DNA of 64,000 bases from Bacteroidaceae bacterium (GTDB taxonomy: Bacteria > Bacteroidota > Bacteroidia > Bacteroidales > Bacteroidaceae). The position numbers were made by a program, and so were the translations under genes. Below, piece by piece: positions 15,846-23,281 of the stretch. The notes beneath the pieces are model-generated. The model ran no database searches. It saw only the letters and a list, made by a program, of their open reading frames with translations, and was not told the origin of the DNA. Location: contig JAILDV010000017.1 in assembly GCA_024688885.1 (NCBI GenBank), forward strand, positions 1-64,000, given 5' to 3'. How positions within the stretch are numbered: position 1 is the stretch's first letter; the number at the start of each line of letters is the position of its first letter.

Positions 15846-17720
15846 ATGATTCTTGTTTTTGGCGGCACAACCGAAGGCCGCAAGACCATAGAAGCACTGG
15901 AAGAGGCGGGAAACCCCTTCTATTACAGCACAAGGACGGGCGAACAAAAAGTGACGCTCCATCATGGCATTGCGATTAGTGGCACCATGGACGGTGATGC
16001 CATGATCACCTTCTGCCAAAAGCACGATATCAAGCTGTTGGTAGATGCCGCCCATCCCTTTGCTGAGGTGTTACATCAAACGGTAGCTGAAGTGGCGAAA
16101 AGCATGAACATTCCTGCCATCAGGTTTGAACGTATCTTTCCAGAAAGAGATCCAGACATCGTATGGTTGGATGGATACGAGGATGCGGTAAAGACAATCA
16201 AGGAAAAAACGCTGCTTGCCACTACTGGTGTACAAAGCATCAGTAAATTGAAGCCCTTGGAAGAGCAAGGGGTAAAAGTAATGTATCGTATCTTACCAAG
16301 GGAATCGTCTATCCAATCAGCACTTCAACAGGGGGCAACCCACGACCAGCTCTGCTTCTATGAGCAAAACGCCTGCGAGGATCACCAAGAGTCCCAAAAT
16401 CGACATCGTCGACGTCGGTTTGCCGATGTCGTCGATGTCGGTTCACCGATGTCGACGACATCGATTCAGAGGTTGTGGAAGGAGGGCGAAGGAGATGTTG
16501 AGTACGAGGCAGTCTTGATGAAAGAAAGTGGGGAAACAGGAGGCTTTGTAGAGAAAGTGAAAGACGCAAAAAGGATGGGCATGAAACTCTATGCCATCAA
16601 ACGCCCAGAAACGCCCAAAATCTTTCACCAAGTGAATGGTGAGCACGGCTTGCGACGGATGGTCGAGAAACTCTTGCCCGAGTTCTTTCCCCTGCACAGC
16701 GGACTCACCACAGGAACCTGTGCCACTGCTGCAGCCATCGCCGCAACAAAGCGCATGCTGACAGGGGAAACGCCCGACGAGGTGCCCGTCATCCTTCCAA
16801 ATGGCGAAACCATCATGGTGGCAGTCAGTTATGCCGACGGCTACGCTTACTGCATCAAGGAGGCAGGCGATGACCCCGACGTGACCGATGGTATTGAAGT
16901 GAGGGCAAAGGCTGAGAAAGCGGCTCAATTTGTGATATGTGGCGGTGAAGGAGTGGGCAGATTCACCCTGCCAGGCTTCGACTACCCTATCGGTGAACCA
17001 GCCATCAACAAGGCTCCTCGCCAAATGCTACGCCAAAATCTGGAGAAACTCCTAACTCCTAACTCCAAACTCCTAACTCTAAAAGTCACCATCAGCGTCC
17101 CCAACGGAGCCGATATCGCCCGCAAGACCTTCAACCCCCGTCTCGGAATCGAAGGAGGCATCAGCATCATTGGTGTTTCAGGCATCGTGAAGCCCTTTAG
17201 TGAAGAGGCTTTCATTGAGAGCATCCGCAAGTGCATGGAGGTGGCAAAAGCAAGTGGCGCCGACCGCATCGTTCTCCACAGCGGCATGAAGAGTGAGGGC
17301 TTCCTTCAGCAGCACTACCCCAACCTGCCTCAGCAAGCGTTCGTGGAATACGGCAATGCCATCGGAGCCACCTTGCAAATCGCTAACGAGCTCGACATCC
17401 CTCGCATCGCCCTCGGCATCATGTTGGGTAAGGCAGTGAAGCTGGCAGAAGGACATCTCGACACCCACAGCAAGAAGCAGACGATGAACAAGGCGTTCAT
17501 CGCCGAGATGTTGAAAGAAGCTGGATGCAAAGAGGAAATCGTCAAAGTGAACGGCATCACCTTGGCAAGAGAATTGTGGGGCATCATCCCCTCCGAACAG
17601 ATAGAAACCTTTTGCCGCACAGTCATCCGCCATTGCCTGAAACATTGTGAACCACTCCTGCCGAACGGAGAACTGACTATTCTACTGATTGATGACGTCG
17701 GAACAATCCACTCGCTATGA
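15846..17720 (+). CDS. precorrin-6A reductase (CbiJ/CobK) - CbiD C1-methylase fusion
   Basis: 624 residues. Residues 1-255 are CbiJ/CobK (ILVFGGTTEGR, DAAHPFA), the NADPH-dependent ring reductase; from about 273 the chain is CbiD (SGLTTGTCATAAAIAA, TISVPNGADIARKT, FNPRLGIEGGISIIGVSG), the C1 methylase of the anaerobic route. Two stretches are not family sequence: residues ~183-209, encoded by a ~69-bp near-palindrome (16399-16467), and residues 402-413 (LLTPNSKLLTLK), encoded by five 7-nt units (17049-17083). The last 42 bases are repeated at 20244-20285, next to btuC. Confidence 0.92.
   Translation: MILVFGGTTEGRKTIEALEEAGNPFYYSTRTGEQKVTLHHGIAISGTMDGDAMITFCQKHDIKLLVDAAHPFAEVLHQTVAEVAKSMNIPAIRFERIFPERDPDIVWLDGYEDAVKTIKEKTLLATTGVQSISKLKPLEEQGVKVMYRILPRESSIQSALQQGATHDQLCFYEQNACEDHQESQNRHRRRRFADVVDVGSPMSTTSIQRLWKEGEGDVEYEAVLMKESGETGGFVEKVKDAKRMGMKLYAIKRPETPKIFHQVNGEHGLRRMVEKLLPEFFPLHSGLTTGTCATAAAIAATKRMLTGETPDEVPVILPNGETIMVAVSYADGYAYCIKEAGDDPDVTDGIEVRAKAEKAAQFVICGGEGVGRFTLPGFDYPIGEPAINKAPRQMLRQNLEKLLTPNSKLLTLKVTISVPNGADIARKTFNPRLGIEGGISIIGVSGIVKPFSEEAFIESIRKCMEVAKASGADRIVLHSGMKSEGFLQQHYPNLPQQAFVEYGNAIGATLQIANELDIPRIALGIMLGKAVKLAEGHLDTHSKKQTMNKAFIAEMLKEAGCKEEIVKVNGITLARELWGIIPSEQIETFCRTVIRHCLKHCEPLLPNGELTILLIDDVGTIHSL
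16399..16467. repeat. near-palindromic element inside cbiJ-cbiD
   Basis: About 69 bases made of alternating cgacatcg/cgatgtcg words; the sequence is close to its own reverse complement from end to end. It interrupts the CobK domain between FYEQN and the EYEAVLMKESG motif and adds an Arg-rich segment (RHRRRRFADVV). Confidence 0.85.
17049..17083 (+). repeat. heptanucleotide array inside cbiD (5 units, stop avoided)
   Basis: Units ctcctaa, ctcctaa, ctccaaa, ctcctaa, ctctaaa. A pure ctcctaa array gives a TAA codon once every 21 bases; here the one in-frame TAA would be at 17067-17069, and exactly that codon is AAA. Confidence 0.95.
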
Positions 17721-17778
17721 TGGGAACTCCGACAATAATCAACAACATCAGGGTTACGACACCCATAGCAAGATACTA
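17677..17778 (-). pseudogene. remnant of a FecCD/BtuC-type permease C-terminus
   Basis: On the minus strand the bases antisense to the end of cbiD and just beyond read VGVPIIASGLFRRHQSVE and a stop. The intact btuC at 20242-21267 ends IGAPIIASVLFRRHQSIE. Upstream the frame runs into a stop codon after about 30 codons. It is a truncated second copy of the btuC end, and it marks the left edge of the island. Confidence 0.6.
17679..17730 (+). repeat. direct repeat, left copy (cbiD/btuC junction)
   Basis: About 44 of 52 bases match 20244-20295. On the plus strand both copies encode the CbiD tail ILLIDD-G--HSL plus stop; on the minus strand both encode the BtuC C-terminus. They bracket 2.5 kb of low-GC accessory DNA. 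Confidence 0.8.
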
Positions 17779-18023
17779 CTGAATATCACCAGCGCCCATG
17801 CCCTTAATCGGGGAATGAGCTACCAGCCATCATTGTATCGTGCTAATCTTTTGTCGTAATTTGATGTTATACTGATAAACTGTGGCTCTTTTCCCTAAAA
17901 GATTCGATTGCAAAACACAAGAAAACTTTCAAACGACATTGCTTGTTCCATGAAAATATAGAAATGTAGCTTATTTTTTCATGATTTTAGCTGTTTGATG
18001 CATGGAATGTGAATGAAAAAGAG

Positions 18024-18031
18024 TAAATTTG
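18024..18031 (+). promoter_or_regulatory. promoter -7 box (TAAATTTG) upstream of the structured RNA
   Basis: gagTAAATTTGccctcgg; a start a few bases downstream would put the whole hairpin cluster in the transcript. No well-placed TTTG at -33. Confidence 0.5.
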
Positions 18032-18104
18032 CCCTCGGTTTCCGTTTATTACGGTTGCCAAAGGACACATAAGTTTAGATTTAGCGTTCGCTATCTCATT
18101 CAGC

Positions 18105-18243
18105 CCCTGAGAATGTAGGAAGTTCTAAAGGTGCACGCATCAGAAGATGCCAGTAATTCGTTGAAGAGATTTGTGAATGCTCACGCGATAGGCGTGGGCT
18201 TTCCGTATCTTCGAATTATGGGCACTTCCTACAGCCTTCAGGG
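18105..18243 (+). ncRNA. candidate structured RNA, class unknown
   Basis: A closing stem (ccctga 18105-18110 / tcaggg 18238-18243, internal loop, then gtaggaagt 18115-18123 / acttcctac 18224-18232) encloses a hairpin gcatc-agaa-gatgc (18137-18150), a stem aattcg (18155-18160) / cgaatt (18212-18217), and within that gctcacgc / gcgtgggc (18179-18199). All helices are compatible with each other, which is unlikely by chance in AT-rich DNA. It ends 40 bases before the MORN gene, so it may be a cis-regulator or a free RNA. I cannot match it to a named family. Confidence 0.55.
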
Positions 18244-18283
18244 AAAGATATAGAGGTTCACGCTCTTTTATATCCTAAAATAT

Positions 18284-19108
18284 ATGAAATACAAGATTAT
18301 TAGTCTAAAGAAGATGCCCATTAGACAATATGGGTTTGTCATTGAGGCAAAAGTAAATCCTGTAGAGGATGCTGGATTTGACATGGAACCCTTTTCGAAT
18401 ATGAGGCTGTTTCAAATCCCAATGTCGGAAAGTTCTGAAACAATTTCGTTTATCATTCCTTACACTCAGTCCAATGTAAACGAAATGATTGGTTGGTGTC
18501 AGGCATTTGACCGCAACGAAGAACTTTGGGAAGTAAATGTGGACGACTATTTCGAAGATTATATTCGTCTTCCCTCAACCACAGGAGTTTCCATAGAAAG
18601 AAAATGTATGGTTTCCAAGAAATTGGATAATGGTCCTCTCCGGAAGATTATGAAAAAAGACTATTCAGGCTCACAACGAGGTATAGGGAGGATTCAATAC
18701 TTATTTGGAGGAGAATATCTAGGACTATTACGAAATGGTAAGCGTGACGGCTTCGGTTTAATGCGAGATTATATTACTGGTGTCATGTATGTAGGTTACT
18801 GGGAAAATGATGTGCAAATATACGATTATGAAGACCTTATGACGGATTTGACTAATAAAGTAAACATGGGAATGGGTTCTGCATTCTTCTATGAAAATGA
18901 AGGTGTAGCAATTGGTGACCTTTATCCATATGAGGATTGTCACGATATTGTAATATTCAAGACCAACGAGTTATTCTATGGTCTCTTTCCCGAAGGAACA
19001 ATGATGAAAAGTATGAGGGGAATAAAGATTGATAGTAATAATGTAAAGACTGAAGGATGTTTTAATTTAGACGTTGTTTCGGATATGCAAACTCCATTTG
19101 TAAGATAA
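18284..19108 (+). CDS. hypothetical protein with MORN-type repeats
   Basis: 274 residues, no signal peptide or membrane segment, so cytosolic. The middle (about 130-180) has two MORN-like units, GGEYLGLLRNGKRDGFG and GVMYVGYWENDVQIY. The N-terminal ~115 residues resemble the whole of the next protein: both have a hydrophobic strand, then a W-x4-D-D-[YF]-[FY]-E motif (LWEVNVDDYFED here). MORN units often bind lipids or serve as protein scaffolds; no function can be assigned. Lower GC than the cob genes, and the position in a bounded island suggests acquisition. Confidence 0.75.
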   Translation: MKYKIISLKKMPIRQYGFVIEAKVNPVEDAGFDMEPFSNMRLFQIPMSESSETISFIIPYTQSNVNEMIGWCQAFDRNEELWEVNVDDYFEDYIRLPSTTGVSIERKCMVSKKLDNGPLRKIMKKDYSGSQRGIGRIQYLFGGEYLGLLRNGKRDGFGLMRDYITGVMYVGYWENDVQIYDYEDLMTDLTNKVNMGMGSAFFYENEGVAIGDLYPYEDCHDIVIFKTNELFYGLFPEGTMMKSMRGIKIDSNNVKTEGCFNLDVVSDMQTPFVR

Positions 19109-19132
19109 AAACAATCAAAAATTCAGAAAATT

Positions 19133-19513
19133 ATGAAAACCAATTCAGAAAAATTATACCTGCCACCTATTGATGACTTTGGCATGAGATACAGAAAGAT
19201 TCTTCGTCATGAAGTTTTGCTTTATGGGGCAACTCCTGCAATAGTAACAAACAATTCAGATGGTACATGGACATTAGAAGATGGTAAAATAGAATATTTC
19301 TTATTCCCTGCAGAAGTGGGGAAACAGATCTTAAACGAAGCGATGAAATTGGATTGCCACAAACGCGAATTTTGGACTCCAGACTTGAATGATTTTTATG
19401 AGGGAGAAATGGAGATACATAATGATATTATGGGAACAATGAAATCTGTTATTCATGTTTCAAAAGCCTTACCGAGAGAGGCAATTGAAAATTTACACCT
19501 TTTACAATTATAA
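19133..19513 (+). CDS. hypothetical protein related to the N-terminus of its neighbour
   Basis: 126 residues, cytosolic. It starts 24 bases after the MORN gene, so the two are co-transcribed. The segment CHKREFWTPDLNDFYEGEME lines up with NEELWEVNVDDYFEDY in the upstream protein. The pair therefore probably arose by duplication of one domain, with MORN units added to one. I do not recognise the family. Confidence 0.7.
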   Translation: MKTNSEKLYLPPIDDFGMRYRKILRHEVLLYGATPAIVTNNSDGTWTLEDGKIEYFLFPAEVGKQILNEAMKLDCHKREFWTPDLNDFYEGEMEIHNDIMGTMKSVIHVSKALPREAIENLHLLQL

Positions 19514-19566
19514 CATCGATGTTCCAGAAAAGCATAACAAGGCCGGGAAACGCACCAACAACGCAT

Positions 19567-19596
19567 AAAAATAAGCGGATGCGTCCGCTTATTTTT
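19567..19596. terminator. bidirectional terminator
   Basis: Perfect 13-bp stem aaaaataagcgga (19567-19579) / tccgcttattttt (19584-19596), loop tgcg, with A/T runs on both sides; it serves the hypothetical gene pair and the convergent toxin gene. Confidence 0.85.
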
Positions 19597-19597
19597 A

Positions 19598-19921
19598 TTA
19601 TGCTTCCATTCGTTTCATGATGTCTCTCAGGAAAGCATCACTGACATTCTCGAAATCGGCTTTGTCATAGATGTAGAGGAGTTGCAGTTCGTCGGCCACG
19701 ATGCGGACGCGGATGATGACCCGTGCACCGCCGCTTTTTCCTCGTCCTTTAGAAGTGATGGCAAGACGAACCTTGCGGGCACCACCCTCCAGTTCCACAC
19801 CCTGCATCGGGTTTTGAAGCAATGAAGCGAGAAGACTTTCGAAGTCATATTCCAGCGACTTATGACGCTTCTTCAGTCGCTTGTAGGCGACACGGAAATC
19901 TTCGGAAATTCTGACTCTCAT
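19598..19921 (-). CDS. RelE/ParE-superfamily toxin
   Basis: 107 residues, basic, with the RelE/ParE layout: ISEDFRVAYKRLKKRHKSLEYDF helices, then beta strands ARKVRLAITSKGRGKSGGARVIIRVRI and LLYIYDKADFENVSDAFLRDIMK. The IYDKADF ending is typical of HigB/RelE-like mRNA interferases found in Bacteroidetes. It overlaps the antitoxin by 4 bases (ATGA), antitoxin first. It would stabilise the island or act in phage defence. Confidence 0.8.
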   Translation of the reverse strand: MRVRISEDFRVAYKRLKKRHKSLEYDFESLLASLLQNPMQGVELEGGARKVRLAITSKGRGKSGGARVIIRVRIVADELQLLYIYDKADFENVSDAFLRDIMKRMEA

Positions 19922-20106
19922 AATGCACGGAGTGCCGCTACGGCTTCATCTGGGGTCATGCTCGGCTCCGTCTCCACCTGTTTCATACTGCGCTTGATGA
20001 TGCGAGCCAACTTGTAGGTTTCCTCCAGCTGCAGCATCCTGTTCCACCGCCGTGTGCTCATGCTGACGGTGATTCTCTTTGGGGTTCTCTCTACGATTGT
20101 GGTCAT
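19918..20106 (-). CDS. antitoxin of the RelE-type module
   Basis: 62 residues. The N-terminus VERTPKRITVSMSTRRWNRM has the length and strand pattern of a ribbon-helix-helix-like DNA-binding segment; the C-terminal part (SMKQVETEPSMTPDEAVAALRAL) is the likely toxin-binding tail. It precedes and overlaps the toxin gene. Promoter TATCTTTG at 20139-20146, probably autoregulated. Confidence 0.75.
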   Translation of the reverse strand: MTTIVERTPKRITVSMSTRRWNRMLQLEETYKLARIIKRSMKQVETEPSMTPDEAVAALRAL

Positions 20107-20138
20107 AAGGCAATCCTTTCTTTTATCATTTTCGGTGG

Positions 20139-20146
20139 CAAAGATA
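20139..20146 (-). promoter_or_regulatory. promoter -7 box (TATCTTTG) of the toxin-antitoxin operon
   Basis: Minus-strand TATCTTTGccaccgaaa; the first 16 bases are identical to the promoter of the cobalamin riboswitch at 5654. Confidence 0.6.
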
Positions 20147-20241
20147 CAAATTCTTTTTCACAAACAAGCCATTTCGTCCTAAATTATTATTCGTGGTTTC
20201 TCCACATTTTATATTATCATTGTGCTTTCCATCCGTATTTC

Positions 20242-21267
20242 TTATTCTATTGATTGATGACGACGGAAGAGTACACTCGCTATGATGGGTGCGCCGATAA
20301 GTGCTGTGACGGAATTGACAGGCAAAGCCCCTTCGAAGCCAGGCATGCGTGCCACAAGGTTGCACAACAGCGCCAGTCCTGCCCCCACCAACATCGTGGC
20401 AGGCATCAGGATACGATGGTCGCTGCTTTGGAAGATGGCACGGCACAAATGTGGCACAGCAAGACCAATGAACATAATCGGACCACAATAAGCGGTGACA
20501 ATCGCCACCAGAATGCCAGAACTGCTGATAACCAGCAGACGGGCACGCCTCAGGTTCAAGCCGAGATTGGTGGCATAATAGTCGCCCATAAGCAGGAGAT
20601 TCATGGTCTTGCATAACAATAAACTCAAGGGCAGCAAAACCACCATCAGTGTCACAAACAGCATCATCTGGTCGCCCGACACTCGGGCAAAGGAACCCAG
20701 TCCCCATACCACGTAAGCTTTGACGTCCTCTTCGGCAGAGAAAAACTTCAGCACCCCGATGACGGCGGTGGCAAGGTAGCCTATCATGACGCCGATGATG
20801 AGCAGCGTGACATTACCTTTCACTTTCTGCGACACATAAAGAATGAGAGCCATGACTGCCAACGAGCCGACAATGGCGGCTATGGACATGGCAGCATCAC
20901 CCAAGTAGCCAAGGCGGCTCAATGCCACTCCACCCAACGAGCCCGACAACAGCACAACAAAGGCGACCCCGAGGGAAGCGCCGTTGGAGATGCCCAAGAC
21001 GGATGGACCTGCCAGCGGATTGCGAAATACGGTCTGCATCTGCAAACCACTCACTGCCAGTCCTGCCCCTGCCACGGTGGCTGTCAATGCCTGCGGCACA
21101 CGTGAACTGAGAATGATGTTGTGCCAAATCTCCGGTTGACTCTCGTCGCCAAAGAGTATACACAGGATGGCATCAATGGGAATATGCACCGTCCCCAACA
21201 GAAGGTTAAGCACGAAAAAAAGAAGGGTGCCGAGCAACAGTAATATGTACTTGGAAGCAAGCCTCAT
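20242..21267 (-). CDS. btuC: FecCD-family ABC permease, probable corrinoid transporter BtuC
   Basis: 341 residues with about ten membrane helices, the BtuC/FecCD fold. Family motifs: SSRVPQALTATVAGAGLAVSGLQ..FRNPLAGPSVLGISNGA and CGPIMFIGLAVPHLCR. It moves the ligand through the inner membrane. The ATG at 21267 overlaps the btuF stop (TGATG), so translation is coupled; a GTG one codon earlier is also possible. No BtuD-type ATPase is near, so it must come from elsewhere. Convergent to the cbiD-ended operon but now separated from it by the island. Iron-siderophore or haem use is an alternative. Confidence 0.85.
   Translation of the reverse strand: MRLASKYILLLLGTLLFFVLNLLLGTVHIPIDAILCILFGDESQPEIWHNIILSSRVPQALTATVAGAGLAVSGLQMQTVFRNPLAGPSVLGISNGASLGVAFVVLLSGSLGGVALSRLGYLGDAAMSIAAIVGSLAVMALILYVSQKVKGNVTLLIIGVMIGYLATAVIGVLKFFSAEEDVKAYVVWGLGSFARVSGDQMMLFVTLMVVLLPLSLLLCKTMNLLLMGDYYATNLGLNLRRARLLVISSSGILVAIVTAYCGPIMFIGLAVPHLCRAIFQSSDHRILMPATMLVGAGLALLCNLVARMPGFEGALPVNSVTALIGAPIIASVLFRRHQSIE
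20244..20295 (+). repeat. direct repeat, right copy (CbiD tail / btuC end)
   Basis: Plus-strand bases 20244-20285 read ILLIDDDGRVHSL and stop, a second copy of the CbiD C-terminus (ILLIDDVGTIHSL at 17679-17720), here without a gene in front. The same bases are the 3' end of btuC on the minus strand. Marks the right edge of the island. Confidence 0.8.
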
Positions 21268-22421
21268 CACTTCAGCAGATGATAATAGCGTGGTTGATAT
21301 GTGTTGTCCATCAACTCTGGATGGAAGATAGCCACCAAGTCTTGCAGGAGCACATCTGGTTCGACAGGGGTGGACTCATAATAGGGTGTCTGCTTCATGT
21401 TGCAGTAGATGACGTGTTTCTCCTTGAACGCCTTGAAGAGTTCGTTCCGAGGTTCAGAAGCTTTCAGGGCATCGTAGGAGAAATCACCCTGATAGCTGTT
21501 GAGGATACGCCAATAGTCGGCATTGGCTGCTGTAGCGTACATCTGCTCATACTCAATAGGCACTCCGCCCGTATTGTCATCTTTAAGAATATACTCTGCA
21601 CCCGCATCGCGGAAGAGTTGTGCCAAATGGTTCTTACCGCCAACGGCAAACCAGTTGCCGCCGTGCATCTCGCCACTGAAAACGGTGGGACGTTCGGTGG
21701 TCTGCGAGACTTTCTCCGCCAAGGCGAGATAACGCTTCTTAATGCCCTCAAACAGCACTTCCGCTTCCTTTTCCTTGCCAATGAACAACCCCACATATTT
21801 AATCCATTCCGCCTGTCCCAACGGATGTGATTCCTTGTAACCCAGATGAGGTATCATCGTCACTCCGGTTTCCTTAATGGCATCGTAGCCACCCCGTTTG
21901 AAGGGAGAGATGAAGATGACCTCCGGATTGGCAGCCAATATCAACTCTGCATCGAAATTGCCTTCCATTCCTATTTTCACCATCTTTCCATCGTCCACTC
22001 GTTGACGGATGTCCTTGTTGAAAAGGTTCTTCGTGCCTGTAATGCCTTTCACCTCGTCAAGCGCATCGAGCGCAATGAAGTTAGAAAGTTGAAGCATCGT
22101 CATCACGATTGTCCGCTCCACGGGCACCTCCACCTTGGTGTACCCGACAGGCACCTCCACCTCTGTCCCTTTCTGCACCAAGGCAAAGTGATAACTCACA
22201 GGCATACGGTCTTCATCCGTCTGCGGGTCAGCCACATCAACAAGTTTCACACCATTCGCCAAGGTCTTCACTCGAAAACCCTTGGCATAATCCAACAACA
22301 TGGTTGAAGCAGAGTCAGCATCTGCTGTTCCTTTCTGTCCAGAAGGAACAGGTTTGCAAGCTCCCAGCAAAAACAGACAGACAAGCACTAACGTGAATGA
22401 ATAAAAACACTTCATAAGCAT
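21267..22421 (-). CDS. btuF: ABC transporter substrate-binding lipoprotein, probable BtuF
   Basis: About 384 residues. The open frame extends to 22586 but I place the start at 22421 (or ATG 22415), because a promoter box lies at 22434-22441 and the N-terminus then is a lipoprotein signal ending LLGAC. The mature part has the periplasmic-binding-protein class III layout: RTIVMTMLQLSNFIALDAL, GNFDAELILAANPEVIFIS, then a C-terminal lobe with WFAVGGKNHLAQLFRDAGAEY. It delivers ligand to the overlapping permease gene. Corrinoid is favoured by context; iron chelates or haem remain possible. Confidence 0.85.
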   Translation of the reverse strand: MLMKCFYSFTLVLVCLFLLGACKPVPSGQKGTADADSASTMLLDYAKGFRVKTLANGVKLVDVADPQTDEDRMPVSYHFALVQKGTEVEVPVGYTKVEVPVERTIVMTMLQLSNFIALDALDEVKGITGTKNLFNKDIRQRVDDGKMVKIGMEGNFDAELILAANPEVIFISPFKRGGYDAIKETGVTMIPHLGYKESHPLGQAEWIKYVGLFIGKEKEAEVLFEGIKKRYLALAEKVSQTTERPTVFSGEMHGGNWFAVGGKNHLAQLFRDAGAEYILKDDNTGGVPIEYEQMYATAANADYWRILNSYQGDFSYDALKASEPRNELFKAFKEKHVIYCNMKQTPYYESTPVEPDVLLQDLVAIFHPELMDNTYQPRYYHLLK

Positions 22422-22433
22422 TTGATTGATATG

Positions 22434-22441
22434 CAAAGGTA
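22434..22441 (-). promoter_or_regulatory. promoter -7 box (TACCTTTG) of btuF-btuC
   Basis: Minus-strand TACCTTTGcatatcaatcaaATG. No riboswitch lies between this box and the start, so uptake genes here are not under direct cobalamin riboswitch control. Confidence 0.65.
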
Positions 22442-22542
22442 AGGAAATTAAGTGAAATGGGAAAAAGGAAAAATGACAAAATGTGAGTTTTTGTCCACCA
22501 AGAATAAACTTTTGAAAAAAGAGGTGGTCATAATAAGTGAAA

Positions 22543-22563
22543 GTTGACAATTGACGGTTGACA
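22543..22563. repeat. short heptanucleotide array
   Basis: Three units gttgaca-attgacg-gttgaca in the btuF/DUF4890 gap. Confidence 0.75.
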
Positions 22564-22637
22564 ATTAGATGGAAGACTATTAACAAACAACTATTCTTTT
22601 ATAAACCAAAACACTTAACACTTAAAAAACAAACAGC

Positions 22638-23099
22638 ATGAAGAAATTGATTCTCACCATGATGGTGGCGATGATTTCGCTCACATCATTTGCTCAGTTC
22701 GGTGGTGGCGGACAGCGCCGCGAGTTCAAACCCGAAGATCAGGCTACCCGTCGTGCAGACCAGATCAAGGAGGCTGCCAAGATTTCTGACGAGCAGTACA
22801 AGAAGGTGTATGACCTCTACCTGAAGCAGGCTCAGGAGCAGCAGGCTCGTATGAAGGAAGCTCAGGAGAAGGGCGAGCGTCCACAGTTTAATCGCGAAGA
22901 CATGCAGAAGCAGCAAGAGGCTACGAACGCTGCACTGAAGGAAATTCTGACTGCAGAGCAGTTTGCTGCTTACGAGAAAGCTCAGCAGGAGCGTCGCCAA
23001 CGTATGGGACAAGGTGGCGGCTTCGGCGGTGGCGGCGGCTTCGGTGGCGGTCGTCCACGTGGACAAGGTGGTCAGCGTCCACAAGGTCAGAACCTCTAA
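22638..23099 (+). CDS. secreted DUF4890-type protein with Gly-rich tail (copy 1)
   Basis: 153 residues. Signal peptide MKKLILTMMVAMISLTSFAQ, then an alpha-helical Spy/CpxP-like region (about 35-120: ATRRADQIKEAAKISDEQYK, KKVYDLYLKQAQEQQ, LKEILTAEQFAAYEKAQQER), then a tail of Gly-Phe and Gly-Arg repeats. The helical part is reminiscent of periplasmic chaperone or stress proteins. The next gene is a paralogue; the two probably arose by tandem duplication and keep separate terminators. Confidence 0.82.
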   Translation: MKKLILTMMVAMISLTSFAQFGGGGQRREFKPEDQATRRADQIKEAAKISDEQYKKVYDLYLKQAQEQQARMKEAQEKGERPQFNREDMQKQQEATNAALKEILTAEQFAAYEKAQQERRQRMGQGGGFGGGGGFGGGRPRGQGGQRPQGQNL

Positions 23100-23139
23100 A
23101 TTTATACCACGAATTTATTAACTTAAAAGGGATTACTGA

Positions 23140-23178
23140 AGAGATGCATCATGAAAAATGATGCATCTCTCATTTTTT
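23140..23178 (+). terminator. intrinsic terminator
   Basis: Perfect 13-bp stem agagatgcatcat (23140-23152) / atgatgcatctct (23158-23170), loop gaaaa, followed by a T-run. Confidence 0.88.
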
Positions 23179-23281
23179 TCACTTTTCTTTTAAACCTTTT
23201 ATTTATACATGCGTCATACCCAACGAAAGTACTACCTAATCGTATCTTTTAACTAAACTTTTTAATTAAACTTATTCAATT

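Larger units (their letters stand above)
17721..18283. other. gene-free left part of the cbiD/btuC island
   Basis: About 560 bases. It holds the permease remnant, AT-rich DNA (17830-18020), a promoter box (18024-18031), the candidate structured RNA (18105-18243) and a hairpin (18247-18274) just before the MORN gene. No ORF with protein character. Confidence 0.65.

Noticed and set aside
22422-22586. Upstream extension of the btuF reading frame
   Set aside because: It would place 55 residues before a good lipoprotein signal peptide and run through the promoter box.
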